NCBI RefSeq assembly: GCF_002161675.1
Contig: NZ_NFIH01000009.1
Location: 1-64,000, forward strand
Reading direction: 5' to 3'
From: Pseudoflavonifractor sp. An44
GTDB lineage: Bacteria > Bacillota > Clostridia > Oscillospirales > Oscillospiraceae
Length of the DNA: 64,000 nucleotides
Shown here: positions 43,855 through 53,151 of the stretch, in pieces
Position numbering within the stretch: position 1 is the stretch's first letter
Layout: every line of letters begins with the position of its first letter
Translations under genes and position numbers: made by a program
Notes under the pieces: generated by a model
The model's input: the letters and a program-made list of their open reading frames with translations, nothing else
Told to the model about the DNA's origin: nothing
The model's database searches: none

Positions 43855-44682
43855 CTAGGGGTTCTTTTCCCGTGTGGCCCGCTTTTTCAGCAGGGTTCCC
43901 ACCCCGTTTCCCATCAGGGCGCACACCAGGGAGATACCCCCGTGGAAGAGGGCGGAGCCGTTGAACAGCAGAAACACCGCCGCCACAGACAGCAGGGCGC
44001 AGGCCGCCGGATACAGGGGGGAGAAGCCATGGCGGTGGCCCAAGGACACCCCCGAGCAGAAGGTGCCGATGGGCAGCAGCAGGAAGGGAAAATACACCCC
44101 AGAGAGGACGGGCACGTCCTGGGGGTCCAGTAGGCGCAGGAGCGCGGGCAGCCCTAGACATAGCCCCAGGGCGAACACCAGATAGGGCAGCGTCTCCCGC
44201 CAGTGGAGCAGAGACGGACCGGGGGCCAGCCCCAGTTTGGCTCGGATGGCGGCCACCTCCACATACCAGCCCACCCAGCGGCCCAGCCACACCAGCACAT
44301 AGATGGACGCTAGGAGGATGAGGCAGAAGGCAGCCCCCGCCCCGCCAAAGTTCAGCCCGCCCCACAGGGCCACGGTGGCGGCCATGAGGGCAAAGTGGGC
44401 CAGGGTGCGAAGAACTAGGGTGCGGCCACAATCGGCAAAGGGGAGGGTGGACACCCCGATCTCTGCCCCCAGGAGGGCAAAGAGCAGATAGGACAGCAGG
44501 ATTCCCCAGCATGCAAAGGGGGCGGGGAAAGAGCAGGTGGGGTAAGAAAACACGGCGGAAACCTCAGGGCCCAAGAAAGCCCGTGTCCCCAACACATACA
44601 TCAACAGAAAATGAACGGCAATTCCAGCTAGAATGCCCAGCGTAATGCGGCGCTGTGCCTGTTTTGTGTCGTCAAAGAGCAT
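43855..44682 (-). CDS. DUF3021-like membrane protein, double-length
   Basis: A 275-residue protein with about eight transmembrane segments. The first half (1-150), with four segments and the ending GWYVEVAAIRAKLGLAPG, matches the plan of DUF3021 proteins that accompany LytTR regulators. The second half (155-265) adds four more segments (LPYLVFALGLCLGLPALLRLL, YFPFLLLPIGTFCSGVSLG and others) and a basic tail. Usual DUF3021 proteins are about 130-150 residues, so this is an extended or fused form. It starts 14 nt after the LytTR gene and probably modulates it. Confidence 0.65.
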   Translation of the reverse strand: MLFDDTKQAQRRITLGILAGIAVHFLLMYVLGTRAFLGPEVSAVFSYPTCSFPAPFACWGILLSYLLFALLGAEIGVSTLPFADCGRTLVLRTLAHFALMAATVALWGGLNFGGAGAAFCLILLASIYVLVWLGRWVGWYVEVAAIRAKLGLAPGPSLLHWRETLPYLVFALGLCLGLPALLRLLDPQDVPVLSGVYFPFLLLPIGTFCSGVSLGHRHGFSPLYPAACALLSVAAVFLLFNGSALFHGGISLVCALMGNGVGTLLKKRATREKNP

Positions 44683-44696
44683 ACCTTACCCTCCTC

Positions 44697-45140
44697 TCAT
44701 AGATCCAATGCTTGCTTGATCTTCTTCACATACCGCCGGGATACATACACGATGGTCCCGCCCGCCAGGGTCATTTTGATGGTGCCCGTGAGGGACAAAT
44801 CCAGAGCGGTGACGTGGTTTAAGTTCACCACCTCCGAGTGGGACACCCGCACCAGCCGGGTCCCGGCCAGGGCCTCCTCCAGTTCATACAGCCGCTCCCG
44901 CACCGTATAAATCCCCGTGGTGGTCTGGCAGGACACCCCCTTGCCGTCGGCGTAAAAGCGGAGGATGTCCGAGAGGGGAAGGAGCCGGGCCTCACCGTCC
45001 CGGAAGACGGTGAAGGTGGAGGGGGCGGCCAGTTCTTCCAACTGGCGTACCAGCTGTTCCACCTGGGGGGAGCGGGCGGGGGCGTGGATGACCACCTGGG
45101 TCTGGGTCAGCTGGGGGTCGATGTGCACTTCCACTTTCAT
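44697..45140 (-). CDS. LytTR-domain transcriptional regulator
   Basis: A 147-residue protein without a receiver domain. Residues ~45-147 are the LytTR DNA-binding domain (LSDILRFYADGKGVSCQTTTGIYTVRERLYELEEAL, then LVRVSHSEVVNLNHVTALDLS and IVYVSRRYVKKIKQAL). The first 40 residues are an alternating beta-helix extension seen in stand-alone LytTR regulators paired with DUF3021 membrane proteins. The following gene encodes such a partner, forming a one-component membrane-controlled regulatory pair. The target is probably its own operon. Confidence 0.9.
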   Translation of the reverse strand: MKVEVHIDPQLTQTQVVIHAPARSPQVEQLVRQLEELAAPSTFTVFRDGEARLLPLSDILRFYADGKGVSCQTTTGIYTVRERLYELEEALAGTRLVRVSHSEVVNLNHVTALDLSLTGTIKMTLAGGTIVYVSRRYVKKIKQALDL

Positions 45141-45243
45141 GGTGTTCCCTCCCTTCTCTTGGTACTTTGAGTATACGGAAAATCCGGGGTGTTGTCTACC
45201 GATTGGGAACAGGCGGCCTGTTTTTCGGGACAGGTGGAAAACA

Positions 45244-45274
45244 AACGGGCCGCAAGAAGCACTTGCGGCCCGTT
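45244..45274 (-). terminator. Terminator after the aldo-keto reductase gene
   Basis: Perfect 13-bp stem, arms 45244-45256 and 45262-45274, directly after the stop at 45279 on the minus strand, followed by TTTGTTTT. Confidence 0.75.
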
Positions 45275-45278
45275 GGGG

Positions 45279-46391
45279 TCAATGTTCAAACACGTTGGCC
45301 ACCCGCTGGAGCTGCTGGATGACTTCCAGGTGCTGGGGACAGGCCCCCTCACACTGGCGACAGGAAATGCAGGCCGAGGCGGGTGCGCCTTGGGCGCACA
45401 GCTCCCGGTACTCCTTCTTGTGGGGAAGCCCAGGCTGGCCCAGGGTGCGGTTATACAGGGCAAACAGGGCGGGGATGGGGATGCGCTGGGGGCAGCCGTC
45501 GGTGCAGTAGGAACAGGCCGTGCAGGGGATGGTGCCGTCTGCCTGAATCTGCTGGGCGGCCTGCTCCAGCACCGCCACCTCCTGGGGAGTGACGGGGCGG
45601 AACTCCCTCATATACCCGGTGTTGTCCGCCACCTGCTCCAGGGAGGACATGCCGGAGAGCACCATAAACACGTGCTCCAGAGAGGCGGCAAAGCGGATGG
45701 CAAAGGAGGAGGGGGAGGCGTTGGGGTCCAGGGCGGCGAACATCTCCCGCACAGCAGGGGAGGGATTGGCCAGCTTGCCACCCTTTACCGGCTCCATCAC
45801 CACCACCGGCTTGTGGTGGGCCACCGCCACCTCGTAGCAGCGGCGGGACTGCACCTTGGGGTTCTCCCAGTCCAGATAGTTGATTTGAAGCTGGACAAAG
45901 TCCACCTCAGGGTGCTGGGTGAGCACCTCCTCCAGCAGCTCGGGGGTGCCGTGGAAGGAGAAGCCCGCCTGACGGATGTACCCTTCCGCCTTCTTCTGCT
46001 GGACAAAGGCGAAGCTGTCCAGCCGCTGGGCGATCTCGTAGTTCTCGTCGTCGATGCAGTGGAGCAAATAGTAGTCGAAAAACTCCACGCCGCAGCGGCT
46101 CAGCTGGAGCTGGAACATGTCGGCCTGCTCCTGGGGTGTTGCCTCTTTCAGCTTGGCCAGGGGCAGCTTGGTGGCCAGGGTGAAGGAGTCCCGGGGGTGG
46201 CGCTGCACCAAGCAGCGGTTCACCGTCTCCTCACTGGTGCCCCCGTGGTAGAAGTAGGCGGTGTCAAAGTAGGTAAAGCCCCGCTCCAGAAACAGGTCCA
46301 CCATCTGGCACACCTGGGGGAAGTCGATGGAGGTGTTGTCCTCGGCGTCCAGAAGGGGGAAGCGCATACAGCCAAAACCTAGTTTTTTCAT
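45279..46391 (-). CDS. Aldo/keto reductase with C-terminal 4Fe-4S ferredoxin domain
   Basis: A 370-residue enzyme starting at ATG 46391 (MKKLGFGCMRFPLL). Residues 1-270 are the (beta/alpha)8 aldo-keto reductase fold with catalytic Asp-Tyr-Lys-His positions visible in FDTAYFYHGGTSEETV, TKLPLAK and YYLLHCIDD. The end has CTACSYCTDGCPQ and CISCRQCEGACPQH, eight cysteines in two cluster-binding motifs. Such ferredoxin-fused reductases are common in anaerobes and may exchange electrons with ferredoxin instead of only NADPH. Substrate unknown. Confidence 0.92.
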   Translation of the reverse strand: MKKLGFGCMRFPLLDAEDNTSIDFPQVCQMVDLFLERGFTYFDTAYFYHGGTSEETVNRCLVQRHPRDSFTLATKLPLAKLKEATPQEQADMFQLQLSRCGVEFFDYYLLHCIDDENYEIAQRLDSFAFVQQKKAEGYIRQAGFSFHGTPELLEEVLTQHPEVDFVQLQINYLDWENPKVQSRRCYEVAVAHHKPVVVMEPVKGGKLANPSPAVREMFAALDPNASPSSFAIRFAASLEHVFMVLSGMSSLEQVADNTGYMREFRPVTPQEVAVLEQAAQQIQADGTIPCTACSYCTDGCPQRIPIPALFALYNRTLGQPGLPHKKEYRELCAQGAPASACISCRQCEGACPQHLEVIQQLQRVANVFEH

Positions 46392-46407
46392 GGGTAGTGC
46401 CTCCCTC

Positions 46408-47421
46408 TTACAGCAGGATGACCCCGGCGTCCCGGCAGGCCTCCAGGGTCTGCTGGTCCCACACAGAGGCCTGGACCTCGCCGATGTGGGCCTTGCCCAG
46501 CAGGTACATGGACACCCGGCTCTGGCCAATGCCGCCGCCGATGGTCAGGGGCAGCTTGCCCTCCAGGAGCATCTTGTGGAAGGGCAGCTCCCGGCGGTCG
46601 TCGCACCCGGCCAGGGTGAGCTGGCGGTCCAGGGACTCGGGGCTGACCCGGATGCCCATGGAGGAGATCTCAAAGGCGCTTTCCAGCACCGAGTTCCAAA
46701 CCAGCAGGTCGCCGTTTAGGTTCCAGTCGTCGTAGTCCGGGGCACGGCCGTCATGGGGCTTGCCGGATTTCAGGGGGGCGCCAATGCCCATGAGGAAGGT
46801 GGTGGGGTGGTCCTTCACCCAGGCGCTCTCCCGCTCCTTGGGGGACAGCTCCGGCCACAGGTCCTCCAGCTCCTGGGCGGTGACAAAGGACACCTCCCGC
46901 TGGATGGTGGGCAGGGGGGTGAGCTGGGGATAGACCGCCCGGAGGGTGGACTGGGTGTCCGCCAGGGCTGCCACAATGGTGGTGACGGTGTTCTTTAAGT
47001 ACGTCTCGTTGCGGTCCCGGGGGGCCAGCACCTTCTCCCAGTCCCACTGGTCCACGTACACGGAGTGGATGTTGTCCAGGTCCTCGTCCCGGCGGATGGC
47101 GTTCATATCGGTGTACAGCCCTTCGCCCACCGAGAACTGATAGCGGTGGAGGGCCAGACGCTTCCACTTGGCCAGGGAGTGCACCACCTGGGCGTCCCGG
47201 CCTGCGTCGGGGATGTCAAAGGACACCGCCCGCTCTACGCCGTTGAGGTCGTCGTTGAGGCCGGTGGAGGCCTCCACAAACAGGGGGGCGGAGACCCGGC
47301 GCAGATGGAGGGCGCCGCCTAAATTGTCCTCAAACAGGCGCTTTAAAAGACCGATGGCCTTTTGGGTATCGTATAGGTTTAAACAGGGGGAATACCCTGC
47401 GGGAATCACAGTGTTCAGCAT
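46408..47421 (-). CDS. asnA: Aspartate-ammonia ligase (asparagine synthetase A)
   Basis: A 337-residue class II synthetase-like enzyme making asparagine from aspartate and ammonia. Start ATG 47421 (MLNTVIPAGY) follows GGAGGAG. Landmarks: RVSAPLFVEASTGLNDDLNGVERAV (about 40-65), YTDMNAIRRDEDLDNIHSVYVDQWDWE, SMGIRVSPESLDRQL and the ATP-site GGGIGQSRVSMYLLGKAHIGEVQ near the end. It is 16 nt upstream of the aldo-keto reductase start, so they share a transcript. AsnS nearby uses its product. Confidence 0.95.
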   Translation of the reverse strand: MLNTVIPAGYSPCLNLYDTQKAIGLLKRLFEDNLGGALHLRRVSAPLFVEASTGLNDDLNGVERAVSFDIPDAGRDAQVVHSLAKWKRLALHRYQFSVGEGLYTDMNAIRRDEDLDNIHSVYVDQWDWEKVLAPRDRNETYLKNTVTTIVAALADTQSTLRAVYPQLTPLPTIQREVSFVTAQELEDLWPELSPKERESAWVKDHPTTFLMGIGAPLKSGKPHDGRAPDYDDWNLNGDLLVWNSVLESAFEISSMGIRVSPESLDRQLTLAGCDDRRELPFHKMLLEGKLPLTIGGGIGQSRVSMYLLGKAHIGEVQASVWDQQTLEACRDAGVILL

Positions 47422-47454
47422 GGCGCAGCTCCTCCAGACGTTAAGATAGAAAAG

Positions 47455-47483
47455 ATTATACTTCATCACGCTAAAAAATGCAA
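47455..47483 (-). promoter_or_regulatory. Predicted promoter of asnA
   Basis: On the minus strand TTGCAT (47483-47478) and TATAAT (47460-47455) are 17 nt apart. It is back to back with the aminopeptidase promoter. Confidence 0.7.
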
Positions 47484-47491
47484 TTTCCGAT

Positions 47492-47520
47492 TTGTATTTT
47501 TTTTGATGTGATGTTATAAT
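47492..47520 (+). promoter_or_regulatory. Predicted promoter of the aminopeptidase gene
   Basis: TTGTAT (47492-47497) and TATAAT (47515-47520) are 17 nt apart in the divergent region with asnA. Confidence 0.7.
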
Positions 47521-47581
47521 ATTAAGGTATTTTGAAATCCCCGTTCTGGGGGAAATGCACAGCGAAAGGAGAACCTATCCT

Positions 47582-48823
47582 ATGGTTCCAAATTTTAAGG
47601 AAAAATTGGAAGAATACGCCCATCTTTTGGTAGAAGTGGGCTTGAATATCCAGCCTGGCCAGATGGTCAATCTGGCTGCCCCGGTGGAGTGTGCGCCTCT
47701 GGCCCGTCTGTGTGCCCAGGTGGCCCTGGACCGTGGGGCCAAGGACGTGATCATGGACTGGCGGGACGACTTCATCGTCCGGGAGCGGTACCTGAAGGCA
47801 GATAGCCAGGTGTTTGAGGAGTTCCCCCACTACCTCAAGGAGAAGTACGAGTGGCTGGTGCAGGAGGGCTGCACCGCTCTGTCCATCATCGGCTCTGACC
47901 CTGAGATGCTCCGGGGCGTGGACTCCACCCGAATCCAGACCTGGCAGCGGGTGCAGGGAGAGAACACCCGGATGTGGCACGATTCCCTCAGCGCCAACCG
48001 GTTCCAGTGGTCCATCGGAGCTCACCCCACCAAGGCCTGGGCGGAGAAGGTGTTCCCCGACAAGAAGGGGGAGGAGGCCATTGACGCTCTGTGGGAGGCC
48101 ATCTTCTCGGTGTGCCGCATCACAGGGGACGGCAAGGCCGTGGAGCGCTGGCGGGATCATGTGGACGCCACGGCCCGGAGAGCCAAACTGCTCAACGAGT
48201 ACAACTTCAAAACCCTGCACTACACCAACTCTCTGGGCACCGACCTGACCATCACCCTCCCCGACAACCACGTGTGGATGGGCGGCAGCGAGGATACCCC
48301 CCGTGGCGTGGAGTTCGTGGCCAACATGCCCACCGAGGAGATTTTCACCGCTCCCCGCTGGGACGGTGTCAATGGCCGGGTATACGCCGCCATGCCTCTG
48401 GCTCTCAACGGCAACCTGGTGAAGAACTTCTACATGGACTTTGAAAACGGCAAGATCGTGAATGTCCACGCCGAGGAGGGCGAGGAGTACCTGCGCCACT
48501 CCGTGGGCATGGACGAGGGCTCTTCCTATTTGGGTGAGGTGGCCCTGGTGCCCTATGACTCCCCCATCCGCAACAGCGGCATCCTGTTCTACAACACCCT
48601 GTTTGATGAGAACGCCTCCTGCCACCTGGCCTTTGGCTCCGCCTATCCCAACTGCGTCAAGGGCGGCGAGGACCTGGACGAGGCAGGTCAGAAGGCCGTG
48701 GGGCTCAACCAGTCCATGAACCACGTGGACTTCATGGTGGGCACCAAGGATCTGTCCATTGTGGGTACCACTCAGGACGGGAAGGAGATTCCCGTGTTTG
48801 TGGATGGCAACTTTGCATTCTAA
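47582..48823 (+). CDS. ampS: M29 family aminopeptidase
   Basis: A 413-residue metallo-aminopeptidase starting at ATG 47582 behind AAAGGAGA. The family's catalytic region appears as NMPTEEIFTAPRWDGVNGRV (about 250-270), NVHAEEGEEYLRHSVGMDEGSSYLGEVALVPYDSPI (about 300-335) and HLAFGSAYPNCVKGG with HVDFMVGTKDLSIVGTT near the end, supplying the Glu, His and Asp ligands of the dinuclear metal site. It releases N-terminal residues from peptides in the cytoplasm. The next gene follows after 32 nt. Confidence 0.93.
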   Translation: MVPNFKEKLEEYAHLLVEVGLNIQPGQMVNLAAPVECAPLARLCAQVALDRGAKDVIMDWRDDFIVRERYLKADSQVFEEFPHYLKEKYEWLVQEGCTALSIIGSDPEMLRGVDSTRIQTWQRVQGENTRMWHDSLSANRFQWSIGAHPTKAWAEKVFPDKKGEEAIDALWEAIFSVCRITGDGKAVERWRDHVDATARRAKLLNEYNFKTLHYTNSLGTDLTITLPDNHVWMGGSEDTPRGVEFVANMPTEEIFTAPRWDGVNGRVYAAMPLALNGNLVKNFYMDFENGKIVNVHAEEGEEYLRHSVGMDEGSSYLGEVALVPYDSPIRNSGILFYNTLFDENASCHLAFGSAYPNCVKGGEDLDEAGQKAVGLNQSMNHVDFMVGTKDLSIVGTTQDGKEIPVFVDGNFAF

Positions 48824-48855
48824 ACAACATTGAGAATATAAGGAGGAACTGTACC

Positions 48856-50583
48856 ATGGATTACAAGGCACAATATCAGCGCTGGATGGAGAGTCCGGCC
48901 CTGTCCCAGGAGGAGAAGGCGGAGCTGACCGCCATTGCCGGGGACGAGAAGGAAATGGAATCCCGCTTTTTCTCCCAGCTCAGCTTCGGTACCGCCGGTC
49001 TCCGCGGCACCATGGGTGTGGGCCTGTACCGGATGAATGTACATGTGGTGCGCCACGCCACCCAGGCGTTTGCCCAGGTGATTTTGGAGGAGGGCCCCGA
49101 GGCCGCCGCCAAGGGTGTGGCCGTGTGCTACGACTGCCGCAACAACTCCGAGCTCTTCGCCCATGAGGCCGCCTGCGTCATGGCCGCCAACGGCATCCCT
49201 GTGCGCCTGTTCGACTCTCTGCGCCCCACCCCCGAGCTGTCCTTTGCCATCCGGGAGTACGGCTGCATCGCCGGCATCAACATCACCGCCAGCCACAACC
49301 CCAAGGAGTACAACGGCTACAAGGTGTACTGGTCTGACGGCGCCCAGCTGCCTCCCGGCCCCGCCGACAAGGTGGCCGCCAAGATGCAGGAGCTGGACGT
49401 GTTCGACTGCGTCAAGACCATGGACTACAAGAAGGCTCTGGACGAGGGCCGCATCACCCTGATGGGCACCGAGACCGACGAGAAGTTCCTCTCCAACGTC
49501 ATGGAGCAGGTCAACGACCAGCGAGCAGTGGACGCAGTGGCCGACACCTTCAAGATGGTGTACACCCCCTTCCACGGCACCGGCTATAAGCTCATTCCCG
49601 AGGCTCTGCGCCGTCTGGGCATGAAGCACGTGATCTGCGTGCCCCAGCAGATGATCATCGACGGAGACTTCCCCACCGTGGTCTCCCCCAACCCCGAGAA
49701 CCCCGAGGGCTTCGCCCTGGCCGTGGACATCGCCAAGCGGGAGGGCGCCGACTTCATTCTGGGCTCTGACCCCGACGCCGACCGTGTGGGCATTATGGTG
49801 CGCACCAAGGACGACGACTTTGTGGTCATCAGCGGCAACCAGACCGGTGTGCTGCTGCTGGACTACCTCATCGGCGCCAAGACCCGTACCGGAAAGATGC
49901 CCGCCAATCCCGTGGCCCTCAAGAGCCTGGTGACCACCGAGATGGCCCGCAAGGTGGCCGAGGACAACGGCCTGAAGTGCTTCGACACCTTCACCGGCTT
50001 CAAGTTCCTGGCCGAGAAGAAGGACCAGCTGGAGAGCTCCGGCGAGGGCAATGTCATCATGTCCTACGAGGAGTCCTTCGGCTACATGCTGGGCAGCTTC
50101 GTCCGGGACAAGGATGCCGTCACCGCCTCCGTGGCCCTCACCGAGATGGCCGCCTGGTATGCCGGCCAGGGCATGACCCTGTACGATGCCCTCCAGGGCC
50201 TGTATGAGAAGTACGGCCACTTCGGCGAGCGCACCATGAACCTGGTGATGCCCGGCCTGGACGGCCTGAAGAAGATGGCCCAGCTCATGGCCGACCTGCG
50301 TGCCAATCCCCCCAAGGAAGTGGGCGGCACCGCCGTGGCCCAGTGGAAGGACTACAAGGACGGCAGCGTGGTGGACGCCGCCACCGGCGACCGCACCACC
50401 ATGGAGCTGTCCGGCTCCAACGTGCTGCGCTACGAGCTGGTGGACGGCACCTCCGTCATCGTCCGTCCCTCCGGCACTGAGCCCAAGGTGAAGGTGTACA
50501 TCCTGGCCCGTGGCGAGAGCCAGGCCGACTGCGCCGCCAAGGTGGAGCGGTACGCCGCCTGGGCGGAGAGCCTCAAGGGCTAA
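48856..50583 (+). CDS. Phosphoglucomutase/phosphomannomutase family
   Basis: A 575-residue alpha-D-phosphohexomutase, long form as in Firmicutes PgcA. The phosphoserine loop is NITASHNPKEYNGYKVYW (about 138-155), the metal loop DPDADR (about 305-310), the sugar-recognition region YEESFGYMLGSFVRDKDA (about 405-420) and the phosphate-binding loop RPSGTEPKVKVY (about 535-546). It interconverts glucose 1- and 6-phosphate, linking glycogen breakdown by the adjacent phosphorylase to glycolysis. Start behind AAGGAGGAA. A strong terminator follows. Confidence 0.93.
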   Translation: MDYKAQYQRWMESPALSQEEKAELTAIAGDEKEMESRFFSQLSFGTAGLRGTMGVGLYRMNVHVVRHATQAFAQVILEEGPEAAAKGVAVCYDCRNNSELFAHEAACVMAANGIPVRLFDSLRPTPELSFAIREYGCIAGINITASHNPKEYNGYKVYWSDGAQLPPGPADKVAAKMQELDVFDCVKTMDYKKALDEGRITLMGTETDEKFLSNVMEQVNDQRAVDAVADTFKMVYTPFHGTGYKLIPEALRRLGMKHVICVPQQMIIDGDFPTVVSPNPENPEGFALAVDIAKREGADFILGSDPDADRVGIMVRTKDDDFVVISGNQTGVLLLDYLIGAKTRTGKMPANPVALKSLVTTEMARKVAEDNGLKCFDTFTGFKFLAEKKDQLESSGEGNVIMSYEESFGYMLGSFVRDKDAVTASVALTEMAAWYAGQGMTLYDALQGLYEKYGHFGERTMNLVMPGLDGLKKMAQLMADLRANPPKEVGGTAVAQWKDYKDGSVVDAATGDRTTMELSGSNVLRYELVDGTSVIVRPSGTEPKVKVYILARGESQADCAAKVERYAAWAESLKG

Positions 50584-50599
50584 AAACATCCCAAACCGA

Positions 50600-50633
50600 A
50601 AAAATCCCGCTCCTGAATTGGAGCGGGATTTTT
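50600..50633 (+). terminator. Terminator after phosphoglucomutase
   Basis: Perfect 14-bp arms (50600-50613 and 50620-50633) around TGAATT, ending in a T-tract. Confidence 0.9.
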
Positions 50634-50649
50634 TATGCAGAAAGCTTGC

Positions 50650-50845
50650 CTGATCAGGGGCCTCGCAGAGTTCCGCCACCCGCAGGTGGCGGAATCAATT
50701 GAAAGAACGTCATGTGCCAGGACATGTGCATGGGAAATGACACTTCTCATGGCGGATGGGGTGACTTTTTCGTAAGAAATCGAGCCCCATCCGTCATGCG
50801 AACCCCTGGCAAAGAAGTCCGTGGACTTCTTTGCCGAGCGTCAGC
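50650..50845. repeat. Multi-hairpin intergenic element (copy D), homologous to the 21.8-22.1 kb element
   Basis: Hairpins at 50671-50694 (10-bp perfect), 50749-50797 (12 of 13 pairs) and 50808-50835 (13-bp perfect). The segment 50720-50750 carries GGACATGTGCATGGGAAA and ACACTTCTCA, matching 21910-21940 nearly base for base. CAGAGTT before hairpin I and AATxAATxGAAA after it are also shared, while hairpin I has different stem bases that still pair. It fills the space between pgm and the convergent glgP. No clear flanking 8-bp repeat was found. Confidence 0.65.
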
Positions 50846-53110
50846 TCAGTTCAGGTGCCAGATGTCGTGGTTGTACTGGGCGATGGTGCGGTCGCTGGAG
50901 AAGAAGCCGCTCTTGGCGGTGTTGATGAGCATCTTCTTGGACCACTCGGTGCGGTCCTCGTAGTCGCTGAGCAGGCGGCTGCGCACAGCGGTGTACTCCT
51001 CCACGTCCAGCAGGGCCATGAACCAGTCCTTGGTCTTTATGTCATTCCACAGAGCCCGCAGGCAGGTCTCGTCGCCCAGAGCCACCAGGGTGGGGGAGAC
51101 GATGAAGTCCACCACTTCCTTGACCCAGGGGCGGTTGTAGAACTCCTGGGGGTGATAGCTGTGCTGGGCGTACATCTGGATGACACGGTCGCTGGAGGCG
51201 CCGAAGGTGTAGATGTTCTCCCGGCCCACCAGCTGGGCGATCTCCACGTTGGCACCGTCCATGGTGCCCAGGGTGACGGCGCCGTTGGCCATGAACTTCA
51301 TGTTGCCGGTGCCGGAGGCCTCCTTGGAGGCCAGGGAGATCTGCTCGGAGATGTCGCAGGCGGGGATGAGCTTCTCGGCCCAGCTGACGTTGTAGTTCTC
51401 CACCATCACCACACGCAGCCAGGGGCGCACCTGGGGATCGGACTCAATGAGCTGGCGCAGGCAGAGAATGAGGTGGATGATGTGCTTGGCCATGACATAG
51501 GCGGGGGCGGCCTTGGCGCCGAAGATCACGGTGATGGGACGGGTGGGCAGGATGCCGTTTTTGATGTCCAGGTACTTCTTGATGACGTACAGGGCGTTCA
51601 TCTGCTGGCGCTTGTACTCGTGGAGACGCTTGACCTGGATGTCAAAGATGGACTGGGGGTCCACCTCCACGTTCTGGCGCTGCTTCAAGACCTTGGCCAG
51701 CTGCTGCTTGTTGTAGTCCTTGATGTCCAGCATGGCGCTGAGCACCTTGGGGTCCCGGACGAAGGTGGCGAAGTTCTCCAGCTGGCTGGCGTCCCGGCGC
51801 CACTCGTCGCCGATGCAGTCGTCAATGAGGGAGGCCAGACGGGGGTTGCACACCTCCAGCCAACGGCGGAAGGTGACGCCGTTGGTCTTGTTGTTGAACT
51901 TATAGCTGTACACGTCGGCGAAGGGCTTGAGCTCCGAAGTCTTGAGGATCTCGGTGTGCAGGGCGGCCACGCCGTTGGTGGAGTAGGTGTAGTGGATGTC
52001 CATGTGGGCCATGTGCACCACGTCTTTGTCGTCGATAATAGCCATGCGGGGGTCGGGGAACACGGACTTGGCCCGGCGGTCCATCTCCCGGATGATGGGC
52101 ACCAGCTGGGGAGCCACCCGCTCGATGTAGCTCATGGGCCACTTCTCCAGGGCCTCGGCCAGGATGGTGTGGTTGGTGTAGGCACAGGCGTGGGCCACCT
52201 GGTGGAGGGCGTCGTTCATGGACAGGCCGCGCTCCAGAAGCAGGCGGGTCAGCTCGGGCAGCACCATAGAGGGGTGGGTGTCGTTGATCTGAATGGCCAC
52301 GTGCTCGCACAGGTTCCAGGGGGAGATGCCCTTCTCGTCCAGCTCCTTCAAAATCAGCTGAGCGCCAGCGGACACCATGAAGTACTGCTGATACACACGC
52401 AGCAGCCGTCCGGCCTCGTCGCTGTCGTCGGGGTAGAGGAAGGAGGTGAGGTGGTGGGCAATGTCGCCCTTGTCAAAGTCGATGCCGTCCTTGGGAGCGG
52501 CGGCGGGCTTCTCCACGTCAAACAGGTGCAGACGGTTGGCGGTCTCGGTGTTGGCGCCGGGCACGGCGATGTCCCACATCACGGCGTTAAGGGTCTGGTT
52601 GCCGAACTGGACGGGGAAGGTGACGTCGGTGGGGATGAGCCAGCCCTGCTCCTCAATCCAGGGATCGGGCTGCTCTTCCTGCTTGTTGTTGCGCAGGTAC
52701 TGGTGGAACAGGCCGTAGTGGTAGTTCAGACCCACGCCGTCGCCGGGCAGGCCCAGAGCGGCCAGGGAGTCCAAAAAGCAAGCGGCCAGACGGCCCAGAC
52801 CGCCGTTGCCCAGGGAGGGCTCGGGCTCCTGCTCCTCGATCTCGGCCAGAGTAAAGCCGTTTTTCTCCAGCAGAGCGGACACCTGGTCAAAGATACCCAG
52901 GGCCAGCAGGTTGTTGCTCAGCAGCTTGCCGATGAGGAACTCAGCCGAGAAGTAGTACAGCTTGCGGCCGGTGTCCGGGGCAGGGCGCTGGGCGGACAGC
53001 TCTTGGGTGAGCTGGAGAAGAGCGTGGTAGACCTGACCCTTGGTGCACTTGGCCAGGGGCTTGCGGTAACGCTCCTTGATGATCGCATTGAGTCTTGCTT
53101 GAAATTCCAT
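50846..53110 (-). CDS. glgP: Glycogen/starch phosphorylase
   Basis: A 754-residue GT35 phosphorylase releasing glucose 1-phosphate from glycogen. Landmarks: YYFSAEFLIGKLLSNNLL (about 48-65), LGNGGLGRLAACFLDSLA (about 97-115), IQINDTHPSMVLPELTRLL, HEYKRQQMNALYVI, and the pyridoxal-phosphate region SLASKEASGTGNMKFMANGAVTLGTMDGANVEI (about 600-635) holding the cofactor lysine. Shorter than E. coli GlgP (about 815), as usual in Firmicutes. Start behind AAAGGAG. It faces the mutase gene across a structured repeat and is divergent from a LacI-type regulator. Confidence 0.95.
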   Translation of the reverse strand: MEFQARLNAIIKERYRKPLAKCTKGQVYHALLQLTQELSAQRPAPDTGRKLYYFSAEFLIGKLLSNNLLALGIFDQVSALLEKNGFTLAEIEEQEPEPSLGNGGLGRLAACFLDSLAALGLPGDGVGLNYHYGLFHQYLRNNKQEEQPDPWIEEQGWLIPTDVTFPVQFGNQTLNAVMWDIAVPGANTETANRLHLFDVEKPAAAPKDGIDFDKGDIAHHLTSFLYPDDSDEAGRLLRVYQQYFMVSAGAQLILKELDEKGISPWNLCEHVAIQINDTHPSMVLPELTRLLLERGLSMNDALHQVAHACAYTNHTILAEALEKWPMSYIERVAPQLVPIIREMDRRAKSVFPDPRMAIIDDKDVVHMAHMDIHYTYSTNGVAALHTEILKTSELKPFADVYSYKFNNKTNGVTFRRWLEVCNPRLASLIDDCIGDEWRRDASQLENFATFVRDPKVLSAMLDIKDYNKQQLAKVLKQRQNVEVDPQSIFDIQVKRLHEYKRQQMNALYVIKKYLDIKNGILPTRPITVIFGAKAAPAYVMAKHIIHLILCLRQLIESDPQVRPWLRVVMVENYNVSWAEKLIPACDISEQISLASKEASGTGNMKFMANGAVTLGTMDGANVEIAQLVGRENIYTFGASSDRVIQMYAQHSYHPQEFYNRPWVKEVVDFIVSPTLVALGDETCLRALWNDIKTKDWFMALLDVEEYTAVRSRLLSDYEDRTEWSKKMLINTAKSGFFSSDRTIAQYNHDIWHLN

Positions 53111-53128
53111 GGTGAGATTCGCTCCTTT

Positions 53129-53151
53129 TTGAAAGGTATGGTGCTTTTCAA
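53129..53151. promoter_or_regulatory. Candidate operator near the glgP start
   Basis: TTGAAA (53129-53134) and TTTCAA (53146-53151) form a 6-bp dyad 19-41 nt before glgP, partly over its ribosome-binding site. It is a candidate binding site for the divergent LacI-type protein. Confidence 0.35.
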
